A DNA stretch of 64,000 bases from an uncultured Oscillospiraceae bacterium (GCA_910579725.1 CAJTUD010000005.1:24246-88245), one strand, 5' to 3'. Positions 1 through 8,678 are shown, numbered from the stretch's first letter. The notes: a model not told the origin generated them from the letters alone. Made by a program: numbers and translations.

Positions 1-183
1 TTTATTTCAGACGGCTCTGGTGGAACAGGCTTTGATAAAGAATTGTGGAGGAAAATTCCGATAGAATATATATCACAGGTTGATGAAGGGGAATATATAG
101 AATTAAATTGTCCGCATTATGTCCATGATTATGAGTACAAAGCGATAAGTGAAGGGATCAAGGCGTTCCTGCTGGAACGATAA
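1..183 (+). CDS. C-terminal end of an alpha/beta-hydrolase-like protein (partial)
   Basis: A frame is open from the first base to the TAA at 181-183 and gives the last 60 residues of a protein whose start lies outside the window. The segment HYVHDYEYKAISEGIKAFL has the spacing of the last catalytic-histidine strand and terminal helix of alpha/beta hydrolases, and an SDGSGGTGF loop lies upstream. The stretch is clearly more AT-rich and uses more A/T-ending codons than the genes that follow, which could mean different ancestry. The family call is tentative because the nucleophile region is missing. A short GCCCGCA/TGCGGGC stem at 220-242 separates it from uvrC. Confidence 0.5.
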   Translation, partial: FISDGSGGTGFDKELWRKIPIEYISQVDEGEYIELNCPHYVHDYEYKAISEGIKAFLLER

Positions 184-287
184 ATTCCCGTTTACCGGGG
201 GGGATTTTGTTCTATGGATGCCCGCAGCGTTGATGTGCGGGCTGGCGATGTCACAAAAGGGGCGAACCGTCAGTTGGAGGACGTTAT

Positions 288-2114
288 ATGACAAAGGAAG
301 AATTACTGGAAAAAGCCAACAGCCTGCCCCTGGCTCCCGGAGTGTACCTGATGCACAGCAGGGACGGGGAGGTCATTTATGTAGGCAAGGCCAAAAAGCT
401 GAAAAACCGGGTGAGCCAATATTTCCAGGCCGGCCGGGGCCACAACCTGAAAACCCACGCCATGGTGGGGCAGGTGGATGACTTCGACACCATCATCGTA
501 GGCAGCGAGTTCGAGGCTCTGGTACTGGAAAACGCCCTCATTAAGCAGTACATGCCCCGGTACAATATCCTTCTCAAGGACGACAAAGGCTACCCGTTCG
601 TCCGCCTGAGCCGGGAGGCATATCCCAAATTTTCCATCGTCAGCCGGGTCTCCGACGACGGGGCCAGGTACTTTGGCCCTTACGGCGGCCGGTTTGAGAC
701 CCGCTCCGCCCTGGATGCGGTAAGGGCCGCCCTTCACCTGCCCACATGCACCAAGACCTTCCCCCGGGACATCGGGAAGGAGCGGCCCTGTCTGAACCAC
801 CATATGGGCCGGTGCGACGGTTTTTGCCGGGCAGAGATGACGGCGGAAGAATATAACCGCCGGATAGATTTGGCGGTGCAGCTGCTGGAGGGTAAAATCC
901 GGCTGGTGACAGGAACGCTGGAGGAGGAAATGCAGGCGGCGGCGGAGAACTGGAATTTCGAGGAGGCGGCCGCTCTCCGGGACCGGATTGCCGCCATCAA
1001 GGTGCTCAGCAAGCGGCAGAAGGTGTTTGCCGGAGTTTGCGCCGATACGGATGTGTGGGGGCTGTACCTGGGGATCAAGTGCTGCTACGCAGTGCTTCAC
1101 TACGAGGACGGCCAGCTGACGGGCCGGGAAGCGGAGCTGTTTTCCGCCTCCGGTTTGGAGGAGGAAGCTGAGATCCTCTCGGCGCTATTGCTGCAATACT
1201 ACGGCGGCAAGCCGGTGCTGCCCAGGGAGATCTGCATCTCCGCAGAAATTGAAGATCAGGAGGTTTTGGAACAGCTTCTGACGGAGCAGGCCGGACATAA
1301 GGTGTCTCTCCGGGTGCCGCAGCGGGGGGAACGGGTTCAGGTGCTGCAAATGGCGGCCGCCAACGCCCGGGAGGAGGCGGAACGGCAGACCACAAATCAG
1401 GAGCGCATTGACAAAACCCTGGAGCTGCTGGGGAAAATGCTGGGTTTGCCGGAGGCTCCGGTGTGGATGGAAAGCTACGACATTTCCAACACCGGCGCGG
1501 AGGATATTGTGGCGTCCATGGTAGTGTTTCACGGCTCCCGGCCCGCCAAGGAGCGGTACAGGCGGTTCCGCATCAAGGAGCTGGAGGGCCATCCGGACGA
1601 TTACAGATCCATGGAGGAGGTTCTGACCAGACGGCTCACCCATTATATGGAGCAGGACAAGAAATTTATGCCTCTGCCGGACGTGATGCTCATCGACGGC
1701 GGCGAGCAGCACGCCAAGGTGGCCCGCCGGGTGACGGAGCGTTTTGGCCTGGCCATCCCCATATTCGGCATGGTGAAGGATGACCGCCACCGAACCAGAG
1801 CTCTGGTTACGCCTGAAGGGCGGGAGATCGGCATCAAGGGTACCCAGGCGGTATTTACCCTGATTGGACGCATTCAGGAGGAGACGCACCGCTTTGCCAT
1901 CACCTTCAACCGGGAGAGCCACGGCAAAAGCGTCAAGGGCTCCGCTCTGGACAACATCCCCGGCGTAGGCGAGGCCAGGCGGACGGCCCTGCTGAAGCGA
2001 TTCAAGAGCCTGAAGGCCATCAAGGAGGCTTCCCTGGAGGAGCTGCAGGCGGCGGTGCCCAAAAACGCCGCCGCGGCAGTCTACCAGTGGGCCCATTCCA
2101 CACAGGATGATTGA
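288..2114 (+). CDS. uvrC: UvrABC system protein C (excinuclease subunit)
   Basis: This is the nucleotide excision repair endonuclease that cuts damaged DNA on both sides of the lesion after UvrA and UvrB have marked it. The 608-residue length is normal. The GIY-YIG nuclease domain is at the N terminus (GVYLMHS, EVIYVGKAK, about residues 17-40). A cysteine cluster RPCLNHHMGRCDGFC follows, then a UVR motif (about 205-235) that binds UvrB. The RNase H-like second nuclease has Asp in SYDISNTG and in MLIDGGEQH. C-terminal helix-hairpin-helix repeats (NIPGVGEARRTALL) bind DNA. The ATG has a GGAGG seven bases upstream. No other repair gene is adjacent. Confidence 0.97.
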   Translation: MTKEELLEKANSLPLAPGVYLMHSRDGEVIYVGKAKKLKNRVSQYFQAGRGHNLKTHAMVGQVDDFDTIIVGSEFEALVLENALIKQYMPRYNILLKDDKGYPFVRLSREAYPKFSIVSRVSDDGARYFGPYGGRFETRSALDAVRAALHLPTCTKTFPRDIGKERPCLNHHMGRCDGFCRAEMTAEEYNRRIDLAVQLLEGKIRLVTGTLEEEMQAAAENWNFEEAAALRDRIAAIKVLSKRQKVFAGVCADTDVWGLYLGIKCCYAVLHYEDGQLTGREAELFSASGLEEEAEILSALLLQYYGGKPVLPREICISAEIEDQEVLEQLLTEQAGHKVSLRVPQRGERVQVLQMAAANAREEAERQTTNQERIDKTLELLGKMLGLPEAPVWMESYDISNTGAEDIVASMVVFHGSRPAKERYRRFRIKELEGHPDDYRSMEEVLTRRLTHYMEQDKKFMPLPDVMLIDGGEQHAKVARRVTERFGLAIPIFGMVKDDRHRTRALVTPEGREIGIKGTQAVFTLIGRIQEETHRFAITFNRESHGKSVKGSALDNIPGVGEARRTALLKRFKSLKAIKEASLEELQAAVPKNAAAAVYQWAHSTQDD

Positions 2115-2275
2115 GAACCTGTCTTCACAACCGCAGCACGCCGTTTGGCCGGTCTTTTTCCTGCCGTACTGCGTCGATTTCCCTTGCCATACGTCAGTAT
2201 GCCTGTGGAAAATCTCCTTGTCTGACGGGAAAATTCTTGTCCATCCGGCATTCCCCGGTTGTGAAGACAGGTTCT
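2114..2275. repeat. 162-bp element bounded by perfect 20-bp inverted repeats (MITE-like)
   Basis: The segments 2114-2133 and 2256-2275 are perfect 20-base inverted repeats (AGAACCTGTCTTCACAACCG and its complement). They flank 122 bases with no plausible gene, and the left end overlaps the uvrC stop codon. Perfect long termini around a short non-coding core fit a miniature inverted-repeat element or a large palindromic intergenic repeat. No second copy was seen in this window, so mobility is inferred. Confidence 0.6.
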
Positions 2276-2401
2276 GAGAGGAGGTGAGACGGATGCGTCT
2301 CTGCGTTGGCTTCGCTCCATGCAAGGTCTGATCCGAACAGGACGGCATGGAGCTGATACGATTTTGACGACAACCGCATAACGTTCGGGCAGGCTTTGCA
2401 G

Positions 2402-2429
2402 TTTTGTATGCAACACAAACTGTACAAAA
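2402..2429. promoter_or_regulatory. 7-bp inverted repeat upstream of the MFS gene
   Basis: TTTTGTA (2402-2408) and TACAAAA (2423-2429) form an inverted repeat with a 14-base spacer just upstream of the MFS transporter start at 2446. It could be an operator or part of the leader. The call rests only on symmetry and position. Confidence 0.25.
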
Positions 2430-2445
2430 AGGAGCAAAGTCTGAA

Positions 2446-3738
2446 ATGAAAAGCAAATTGTTTGACCTGAGAGGATTGAAATATTTCCTGATCCTTTGGA
2501 GCACCCAAACTCTTTCGGCCCTGGGAAGCGCCATGACCAGCTTCGCCCTGGTGATCTGGTCCTACCAGCAGCAGGGCTCCGCCCTGACCACGGCGGGGCT
2601 GTCCGCCGCCTCCTACACCCCCTATGTGCTGCTGAGCGTTTTCGCCGGCAGTCTGGTGGACCGGTGGGACAAGCGGAAGGCGCTGGTCTTCTGCGACCTT
2701 TTCGCCGCGCTCTCCACGGCGGCGGTGCTGGTCCTGCTGAAAACCGGGCGGCTGGAGATCTGGCATCTGTGCAGCCTCAACGCGCTTAACGGGCTCATGA
2801 ATACCATCCAGCAGCCGGCCACCGAGCTGGCAGTGACCCTGCTGACGCCCAGGGAGCAGGTCCAGCGGGTAGGGGGACTGCGGTCCCTCTCCGGCTCTCT
2901 GACGACCCTGCTGGCCCCGGCGCTGGCTGCTGCGGTGCTGACGCTGGCAGGGCTGGAGGCAGTCATCGCCATCGACCTTGTTACCTGCGGGGCGGCGGTG
3001 GGGAGCATCCTCTTCGTCATCCGCTTTCCGGAAGGGAGCGGCCCCAGGGAGAGAGTTCCTGTGCTGCGCTCTGCCTGGGAGGGCGTACAGTGGCTGCGGC
3101 GGAACAGGGGAATTTTGGATATTATCCTGTTCCTGGCGGCTATCAATCTGATTGCCAGCGTTTACAACGCGGCGCTGGCGCCCATGGTCCTTTCCCGTCC
3201 CGGCGGCGGGGAGACGGTGCTGGGCGTTTTACAGATGTTCACCGGGGCTGCCAATCTGGGGGGGAGCGTGATGGTTACGCTCCTGCCCGCGCCGAAAAGC
3301 CGGGTGCGGGTCATCTGCAACAGCCTGCTGTTCTCCATGAGTACGGAAAACCTGATGCTGGCTCTGGGCCGTCAGGCAGAGGTTTGGTACGCAGGAGCCG
3401 TATTGGGCTGGCTGTTCATCCCGGTGATGAGCGCCAACTTAAACGCGCTGCTGCGGCTGCACATTCCGGTAGAGCTTCAGGGAAGAGTGTACGCCGCCCG
3501 GAACACTCTGCAATTTTTCACTATCCCGGTGGGCTATCTGCTGGGCGGCTGGCTGGTGGACTGGGTCTGCGAGCCCTATATGGCTGGTCTGACAGCAGGG
3601 AATGGGCTGGTGCGGCTGCTGGGCGGCGGAAAAGGAAGCGGCGCGGCGCTGCTGTTTATGTGGATCGCGGCGGCCGGAGTGCTTGTCTGTCTGATTTTTC
3701 GGAGAGACCGGCATCTTTGGCGGCTGGAGGAGGAGTGA
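2446..3738 (+). CDS. MFS efflux transporter (macrolide-efflux/MFS_3 type)
   Basis: This 430-residue major facilitator protein probably exports a small molecule across the cytoplasmic membrane. About 12 hydrophobic segments are visible, starting with FLILWSTQTLSALGSAMTSF. The loop GSLVDRWDKRKALVFCD between helices 2 and 3 is the MFS signature loop (G-x3-D-R-x2-R/K). Substrate cannot be deduced. An in-frame TTG lies 14 codons upstream at 2404, but ATG 2446 with AAGGAG just before it is preferred. The gene ends three bases before the short-chain reductase, so the two are probably co-transcribed. Confidence 0.88.
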   Translation: MKSKLFDLRGLKYFLILWSTQTLSALGSAMTSFALVIWSYQQQGSALTTAGLSAASYTPYVLLSVFAGSLVDRWDKRKALVFCDLFAALSTAAVLVLLKTGRLEIWHLCSLNALNGLMNTIQQPATELAVTLLTPREQVQRVGGLRSLSGSLTTLLAPALAAAVLTLAGLEAVIAIDLVTCGAAVGSILFVIRFPEGSGPRERVPVLRSAWEGVQWLRRNRGILDIILFLAAINLIASVYNAALAPMVLSRPGGGETVLGVLQMFTGAANLGGSVMVTLLPAPKSRVRVICNSLLFSMSTENLMLALGRQAEVWYAGAVLGWLFIPVMSANLNALLRLHIPVELQGRVYAARNTLQFFTIPVGYLLGGWLVDWVCEPYMAGLTAGNGLVRLLGGGKGSGAALLFMWIAAAGVLVCLIFRRDRHLWRLEEE

Positions 3739-3741
3739 GCT

Positions 3742-4476
3742 ATGGGAAAAACGGCGTTCGTCACCGGCGGCAGCCGGGGCATCGGGCGGGCTATCGTCCG
3801 CCGTCTGGCGGCGGAGGGCTGCGCTGTGGGGATCAACTATCTGCAATCGGAGAAGGAGGCCAAAGCTCTGGCCGCGGAGATTTGCGGACAGGGAGGCTGC
3901 GCCGTGGCCGTTCAGGCGGACGTGGCGGATGGAGCGGCAGCCGCGGCTGCCATCCGCCGGGTGGAGGAGGCTTTTGGCCCTGTAGAGGTGTTGGTGAATA
4001 ACGCCGGCATTGCGCACAACCACCTCTTTCAGGACACCTCGGAGGAGCTGTGGAACCGGATGCTCGCCGTCCACGCCGGCGGCGCCTTCCATACCATTCA
4101 GGCGGTGCTGCCCCATATGCTCCATGAGAAAGAGGGGTGTATCGTGAACATTTCCTCCATCTGGGGACTCCGGGGAGCTGCCTGCGAGGTGGCCTACGCC
4201 GCTTCCAAGGCGGCGGTGATCGGACTGACCAGATCCCTGGCCATGGAGCTGGCGCCCTCCCATATCCGGGTCAACTGCGTGGCGCCTGGGGTCATTGAAA
4301 CTGACATGGTCCGCACGCTGGGGGCGGAGACCCTGGCGAAGCTGGTGGAACAGACCCCCGCAGGCCGGCTGGGCCGGCCGGAGGATGTGGCGAAAGCGGT
4401 GGCCTTTCTGGTCCGGGAGGATGCGGATTTCATCACCGGACAGGTGCTGACAGTGGACGGCGGATTTATTCTATAA
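3742..4476 (+). CDS. ymfI: SDR-family reductase, YmfI/FabG type (probable EF-P 5-aminopentanone reductase)
   Basis: This is a 244-residue NAD(P)H-dependent short-chain dehydrogenase. It has the cofactor loop TGGSRGIGRA (residues 8-17), NNAG in strand 4, catalytic Ser in NISSIWG, and YAASK for the Tyr/Lys pair. The SSIWG-G-A-C-E-V run before the active Tyr and the ending ITGQVLTVDGGFI are typical of clostridial proteins annotated as YmfI, which in Bacillus reduces the 5-aminopentanone group on elongation factor P. FabG (3-oxoacyl-ACP reductase) shares the same fold and remains the alternative. It sits directly behind the MFS gene, and no fatty-acid or efp gene is nearby to settle the role. Confidence 0.78.
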   Translation: MGKTAFVTGGSRGIGRAIVRRLAAEGCAVGINYLQSEKEAKALAAEICGQGGCAVAVQADVADGAAAAAAIRRVEEAFGPVEVLVNNAGIAHNHLFQDTSEELWNRMLAVHAGGAFHTIQAVLPHMLHEKEGCIVNISSIWGLRGAACEVAYAASKAAVIGLTRSLAMELAPSHIRVNCVAPGVIETDMVRTLGAETLAKLVEQTPAGRLGRPEDVAKAVAFLVREDADFITGQVLTVDGGFIL

Positions 4477-4485
4477 ATATAAAAG

Positions 4486-4524
4486 ACCCGGCTCCTGGAA
4501 TGAAAAACATTCCGGGGGCCGGGT
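4486..4524. terminator. Hairpin after ymfI
   Basis: The arms 4486-4502 and 4508-4524 form a 17-bp stem with an AAAAA loop. One or two pairs are imperfect. No T-run follows on the plus strand. On the minus strand the flank is T-rich (TCTTTTATATTTA), so the stem may serve transcription from either side. Confidence 0.6.
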
Positions 4525-4572
4525 TCATTGTCTCCGTATGAGACGCGTATCACAATTGGGCATTAAATTCAT

Positions 4573-4603
4573 AAAACAAAAAACCCACGCCTTGCAGCGT
4601 GGC
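4573..4603 (-). terminator. Rho-independent terminator of the 25-codon gene
   Basis: On the minus strand CCACGC and GCGTGG pair around a 6-base loop and are followed at once by GTTTTTTG and a T-rich tail. It lies about 33 bases past the stop codon of the small minus-strand gene. Confidence 0.75.
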
Positions 4604-4635
4604 CTTCCAATTCTTCTTAACGCCGGGGAGAGGAT

Positions 4636-4713
4636 TTACCGCTCACTGATGGTGGTTTCGCGCTCACCGAAGATCATGTCGTCAATGTCGACACCGGTGA
4701 AGATGATGGTCAT
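4636..4713 (-). CDS. 25-residue orphan microprotein
   Basis: A minus-strand ATG (4711-4713) begins a 25-codon frame ending in TAA. The peptide starts MTIIFTGVDIDDM and ends FGERETTISER, so it is acidic in the middle with a charged, Ser/Thr-rich tail. It has no membrane segment, no Cys and no double-Gly leader. An AAGGAAG motif precedes the start by 11 bases. A consensus-like promoter lies at 4751-4779 and a terminator at 4573-4603, making a self-contained transcript of about 170 bases. I do not recognise the peptide. A small regulatory RNA with a chance frame is the alternative. Confidence 0.5.
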   Translation of the reverse strand: MTIIFTGVDIDDMIFGERETTISER

Positions 4714-4750
4714 GTCTGCTATCACTTCCTTTCCATATTAGATTGATACA

Positions 4751-4779
4751 AGTATAACACAGAGCGGTACAGATTGCAA
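4751..4779 (-). promoter_or_regulatory. SigA-type promoter of the 25-codon gene
   Basis: On the minus strand TTGCAA (4774-4779) and TATACT (4751-4756) are separated by exactly 17 bases, and the start codon follows 37 bases after the -10. Both hexamers are close to the SigA consensus. Confidence 0.72.
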
Positions 4780-4862
4780 GCATTTTTTCAGCCGGTCCCT
4801 TTTTAACCTCAGTGTTATTGGAAAAAGCTGATTATTGATGCAGATTTGCACCTCTGAACTTT

Positions 4863-4900
4863 TGATATAATGAGCAGTTATCTATGGGGATAACTGCTCA
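4863..4900 (+). promoter_or_regulatory. Extended -10 promoter overlapped by a 12-bp dyad, upstream of the alpha-galactosidase
   Basis: TGATATAAT (4863-4871) is a perfect extended -10 element with no good -35. A perfect 12-bp inverted repeat follows (4871-4882 with 4889-4900, 6-base spacer), beginning at the last base of the -10 and covering the expected start site. This is where a repressor would bind. The dyad could also fold as an RNA hairpin followed by TTTT, so a terminator is the competing reading. Between 4901 and 5054 nothing else is evident except the ribosome binding site. Confidence 0.5.
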
Positions 4901-5054
4901 TTTTGCCATTTCGACGAAAGATTTTCAAAATAAGCATTTAGCAGCACCGAAGTTAAAAAGGGATTTCAGCCGGCCTGTCTGCGGCGGCGCATACCATTGA
5001 TTTCCCGCTCTGCCGGTGATAGAATGGAGCCGATATTGCGGAAGGAGGTTTCCC

Positions 5055-7376
5055 ATGATCCACATTGACAATCGCTTTTTCCTGCTGGAAACCCAGCGCA
5101 CCGCCTACTGCTTCCAGGTGACGGAGCAGGGGTATTTGCAGCATCTGCATTACGGAGCGCGGCTGGACCTGTCCGGAGGGTGGGAGGCGCTGGTCCCACA
5201 GGTCCGGCATCTGCCGGGCAACGCCGCCGGATGGGACGGTGTGAGCCTGGAGGACATGGCACTGGAGATGTCTGCCCCCGGGCTGGGGGACTTGCGGGAG
5301 AGCATGACTGCGGTCCGTACCGCTGCCGGGGATACGCTGGCGGACTTTCGCTTTGTGTGCGGAGAGATTCTGCCGGAGAAACCGGAGCTGGAGGGGCTGC
5401 CATCGTCTTACGGCGGAGAGAGCCAGACCCTGCGGGTGACACTGCTGGAACAGGAAGGCGGCCTGCGTCTGGAATTGCTGTACACGGTCTTTGAGGACTG
5501 CGACGTGATCACCCGGTCTGCCCGGCTGGTAAATCTGGGGGAGGAGCCGGTGACGGTGCTGCGGCTGCTCAGCAATCAGGTGGACTTTTCTGAGCAGGAC
5601 TACGTGTTTACCTCCTTTGGCGGCGCATGGGCCAGAGAGTTTTCGCCTGTGGACGTTCCCTGCGGCCCCGGAACCGTTTCCGGCGGCAGCCGGACGGGGT
5701 GCTCCTCCAACCGGGCCAATCCCTTTGTCATGCTGCGGAAAAGAGGAGCGGACGAGGTCCACGGGGACTGTTACGGCTTCCACCTGCTTTACAGCGGAGA
5801 CCATTTCGAGTGTGCCGGAGGCAACGCCTACGGGAAGCTGCGCTTCCTCCACGGCATACAGCCGGAGGGCTTTTCCTGGCTGCTGGAACCGGGGGAGAGC
5901 TTTACCGCTCCGGAGGCGGCCATGACCTTTGGCAGGGGGCTGACGCAGATGAGTGAAAATCTCCACATCTTCATCCGGGAGCATGTGGTCCGCGGCTGGT
6001 GGAAGGGCCGGCCGCGGCCGGTGCTGGTAAACAGCTGGGAGAGCTTTTATTTCCGGTTTACCCAGAAGGACCTGCTCCGCCTGGCCCGGCAAGGTCAGGC
6101 ATTGGGGGCGGAGCTGCTGGTGGTGGACGACGGCTGGTTCGGGAAGCGGGACCGGGACGACTGCTCTCTGGGGGACTGGGATATCGTGAACAAGAAGAAG
6201 CTCCCCGACGGTCTCGGCGGTCTGGCGGAGAAGGTGCGGGCGCTCGGTATGGACTTCGGACTGTGGGTGGAGCCGGAGATGGTCAGTGAAGATAGCTGTC
6301 TTTACAGAGACCACCCCAACTGGATTCTTGGCCGTCCGGATCAGGCCATGGGCAGGAATCAGTACATTCTGGACCTGAGCCGGAGGGAGGTGCAGAATCA
6401 CCTGATCTGGGTGCTTACAAAGGTCTTCAGAGAGGCGGAGCCCGCCTATGTGAAGTGGGACATGAACCGGATCATGACAGACGTTTACTCTGAAGCGCTG
6501 CCGCCGGAGCGGCAGGGGGAGGTCCGGCACCGGTACATCCTGGGGCTGTACCGGGTGCTGAAGGTTCTGACAGAGCGGTTTCCCCGGATTCTCTTTGAGA
6601 GCTGCGCCAGCGGCGGCAACCGGACAGACCCGGGTATGCTGTGCTATATGCCTCAGGTATGGCTTTCGGATAATACCGACGCGCTGTGCCGCTGCCGGAT
6701 TCAGCATGGGGCCAGCTTTGGGTATCCGCAGTCCGTCATGGGCTCCCACGTCAGCGCCAGTCCCAATCATCAGACTCTGCGGACGGCTCCGCTGGACAGC
6801 CGGTTTCACGCGGCGGCTTTTGGGCTGCTGGGGTATGAGCTGGATCTGTGCAGCCTGTCGGAGAAGGAAAAAACCAGGGTGGCGGGGCAGATCGCCTTTT
6901 ACAAGAAATACCGGGGCGTTCTGCAATTCGGACGGCTTTTCCGTCTCCGGGCGGGAGAGGAAGGGATGTGGCAGGTGATGGCGGTGTCAAAGGACGGCGA
7001 AACTGCGCTTACCATGCTGCTTCAACAGGAAAATCAGCCCAACGCCCCGGCGCTGCGGCTGCTGGCGAAAGGACTGACGGGAAAAAATGTGTACCGCCTC
7101 TCCGTCCGCCCGGCGGCGGTGGAGTTGGGGGACTTTGGGTCCCTGGTGAACATGATCTCTCCGGTACGCGTCCGGCCGGGTTCCCTGACGGAGAAAGCGG
7201 CGGCCAAGATGGTACGCCTGTCCGGAGAGGAGGAGAACGTCACAGCCTCCGGAGATCTGCTGGTAAAGCGGGGAGTCTGGCTCAAGCAGGGGTTCTCCGG
7301 TACCGGCTATGACGGACAGACCCGGGTCATGGGAGATTGCGGCAGCAGAATGTATATTCTGGAAGCTGTCAGATAG
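5055..7376 (+). CDS. Alpha-galactosidase, glycoside hydrolase family 36
   Basis: This 773-residue enzyme removes terminal alpha-1,6-linked galactose from raffinose-type sugars and galactomannan fragments. The retaining GH36 centre is visible: the nucleophile Asp is at about residue 469 in YVKWDMNR and the acid/base Asp at about 539 in WLSDNTDA. The sugar-binding ESCASGGNR lies between them. The length fits the clostridial AgaA/RafA group. There is no signal peptide, so it is probably cytoplasmic. GAAGGAGG six bases before ATG 5055 fixes the start; the frame also extends upstream to an unlikely ATG at 5016. No sugar transporter is adjacent. It overlaps the convergent CPBP gene by 8 bases. Confidence 0.95.
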   Translation: MIHIDNRFFLLETQRTAYCFQVTEQGYLQHLHYGARLDLSGGWEALVPQVRHLPGNAAGWDGVSLEDMALEMSAPGLGDLRESMTAVRTAAGDTLADFRFVCGEILPEKPELEGLPSSYGGESQTLRVTLLEQEGGLRLELLYTVFEDCDVITRSARLVNLGEEPVTVLRLLSNQVDFSEQDYVFTSFGGAWAREFSPVDVPCGPGTVSGGSRTGCSSNRANPFVMLRKRGADEVHGDCYGFHLLYSGDHFECAGGNAYGKLRFLHGIQPEGFSWLLEPGESFTAPEAAMTFGRGLTQMSENLHIFIREHVVRGWWKGRPRPVLVNSWESFYFRFTQKDLLRLARQGQALGAELLVVDDGWFGKRDRDDCSLGDWDIVNKKKLPDGLGGLAEKVRALGMDFGLWVEPEMVSEDSCLYRDHPNWILGRPDQAMGRNQYILDLSRREVQNHLIWVLTKVFREAEPAYVKWDMNRIMTDVYSEALPPERQGEVRHRYILGLYRVLKVLTERFPRILFESCASGGNRTDPGMLCYMPQVWLSDNTDALCRCRIQHGASFGYPQSVMGSHVSASPNHQTLRTAPLDSRFHAAAFGLLGYELDLCSLSEKEKTRVAGQIAFYKKYRGVLQFGRLFRLRAGEEGMWQVMAVSKDGETALTMLLQQENQPNAPALRLLAKGLTGKNVYRLSVRPAAVELGDFGSLVNMISPVRVRPGSLTEKAAAKMVRLSGEEENVTASGDLLVKRGVWLKQGFSGTGYDGQTRVMGDCGSRMYILEAVR

Positions 7377-8109
7377 CTGCGTCCGCCTTTTTCGGGAGCG
7401 TCCTTGTCAGAAGAAGAGTATAGGCGGCGGTAATGGCAAGCATAATCAGGTTGCACATCACGCGTTTTTCCGCCGTCAGCCCCGTTTCCCTTGAAAAGAT
7501 ACTGAGCGTGTTGATAGCGGAGTGCGTGACGGCGCAGGGCAGCAGGCTTCCGCCGCGGTAGAACACCGTCACGAACAGGAATCCAATGGCGACGGCAATG
7601 CTGATCTGCCACAGATTTTCCGTCAGTTCCATGCCGCTTCCATTTACCAGATTCAGCAGGTGTCCCAAGCCGAAGGTGATGCTGGAAACCAGAACGGCCG
7701 ATTTCACATTATCCTTTGCCATGGCTCTGAACAGGAAGCCTCTGAAGATCACTTCCTCCAGGAATCCGACGCAGAACATGCAAACGATGTGGCAGGCGGC
7801 GTCCGCCGGAGAAAAATTGACGGCGACTCCATTCCAGAGATTGCATGTGGCCAGAATCACCAGCGGAACATAGTAGAGAAACCGCCGGGCGGGGAACGGG
7901 GACCTGCATAGTCCGTACCGCTCCAGCAGCCGGTTTTTCCGAATAAAGCCAATGATGACCGCAGTTTGCAGGGCACAGAAGGCGGCGCTTGCGGCGTACT
8001 TGACGCCGATGCGATCATTAAGCGGGTTTGCCAGGGATTGCAGCACACAATAAATCACGATCCAGGTAATCGCAAAGGCCAGTTCGCTTTTCTCGTACAG
8101 TTTTTTCAT
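7369..8109 (-). CDS. CPBP-family intramembrane metalloprotease (CAAX protease/Abi)
   Basis: This 246-residue membrane protein has about eight hydrophobic segments and the three CPBP motifs: EEVIFRGFLF (EExxxR), FGLGHLLN and THSAIN, whose Glu and His residues coordinate the metal. Relatives include CAAX prenyl endopeptidases and bacteriocin self-immunity proteases; the substrate here is unknown. Its start codon overlaps the stop of the TetR gene, so the two are translationally coupled and TetR probably controls it. The C terminus overlaps the alpha-galactosidase gene tail to tail. Confidence 0.87.
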   Translation of the reverse strand: MKKLYEKSELAFAITWIVIYCVLQSLANPLNDRIGVKYAASAAFCALQTAVIIGFIRKNRLLERYGLCRSPFPARRFLYYVPLVILATCNLWNGVAVNFSPADAACHIVCMFCVGFLEEVIFRGFLFRAMAKDNVKSAVLVSSITFGLGHLLNLVNGSGMELTENLWQISIAVAIGFLFVTVFYRGGSLLPCAVTHSAINTLSIFSRETGLTAEKRVMCNLIMLAITAAYTLLLTRTLPKKADAAI

Positions 8110-8678
8110 GTCTCCTCCTCCAACACGGCGGAAACCGCGCCTCGGTATGCCTGCTCCAGGTGGGCCGCCACCAGATTTTCTTCATATTTCAAGGAATTAT
8201 TGGCGATGATGCTGGCGTACCCGTGGACAAACAGGGCGATGATCAAAAAGACCTTTTTGGTTTGCTTCAGGCTCATCCCCATGGCTTCCCGCATCGCGGA
8301 AAGCACCGGCGTAAGCTCCTCGGAGTCTATCATTTCCAGCACGCTGTTTTCCACGGCATAGCCCGACTGGAAGAGAAAACGGAACAGATGGGGCTCCTCC
8401 ATGGCGAAGCGGATATAATTGAGTCCGATGCCCAGCATAACGTTTTCCCCCGGCTCCCGAAGGCGCATCAGGTACTCCGTGTGATACCAGCCCGATTTGG
8501 TGTAAACCGCTCTTTTCAGCTGTTCCATCGTCTTGAAGTGATACATGACAGGCTGGGTGGAGCAGCTGAGCTTCTGCGCGATGGTCCTCGCGTTGATGCT
8601 TTCCGCGCCTGCTTCACGGACGGTTTCAAATGCGGCTTCTATTACCATATTTTTTGTAATTCTGGCTTTCGGTGGCAT
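8106..8678 (-). CDS. TetR/AcrR-family transcriptional regulator
   Basis: This 190-residue protein has an N-terminal TetR DNA-binding domain. VIEAAFETVREAGAESINA leads into ARTIAQKLSCSTQPVMYHF, which carries the recognition helix and the usual YxxF-type end. The remaining 140 residues are the variable ligand and dimer domain. An AGGAG lies 7 bases before ATG 8678. It is the first gene of a two-gene unit with the CPBP protease. A dyad-like TTACGTTATGTAA next to its -10 box suggests autoregulation, as is usual in the family. Confidence 0.9.
   Translation of the reverse strand: MPPKARITKNMVIEAAFETVREAGAESINARTIAQKLSCSTQPVMYHFKTMEQLKRAVYTKSGWYHTEYLMRLREPGENVMLGIGLNYIRFAMEEPHLFRFLFQSGYAVENSVLEMIDSEELTPVLSAMREAMGMSLKQTKKVFLIIALFVHGYASIIANNSLKYEENLVAAHLEQAYRGAVSAVLEEET

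Noticed and set aside
4538..4741. Plus-strand 67-codon frame
   Set aside because: It reads through the terminator and the antisense of the 25-codon gene, has no ribosome binding site, and the minus-strand unit explains the region better.
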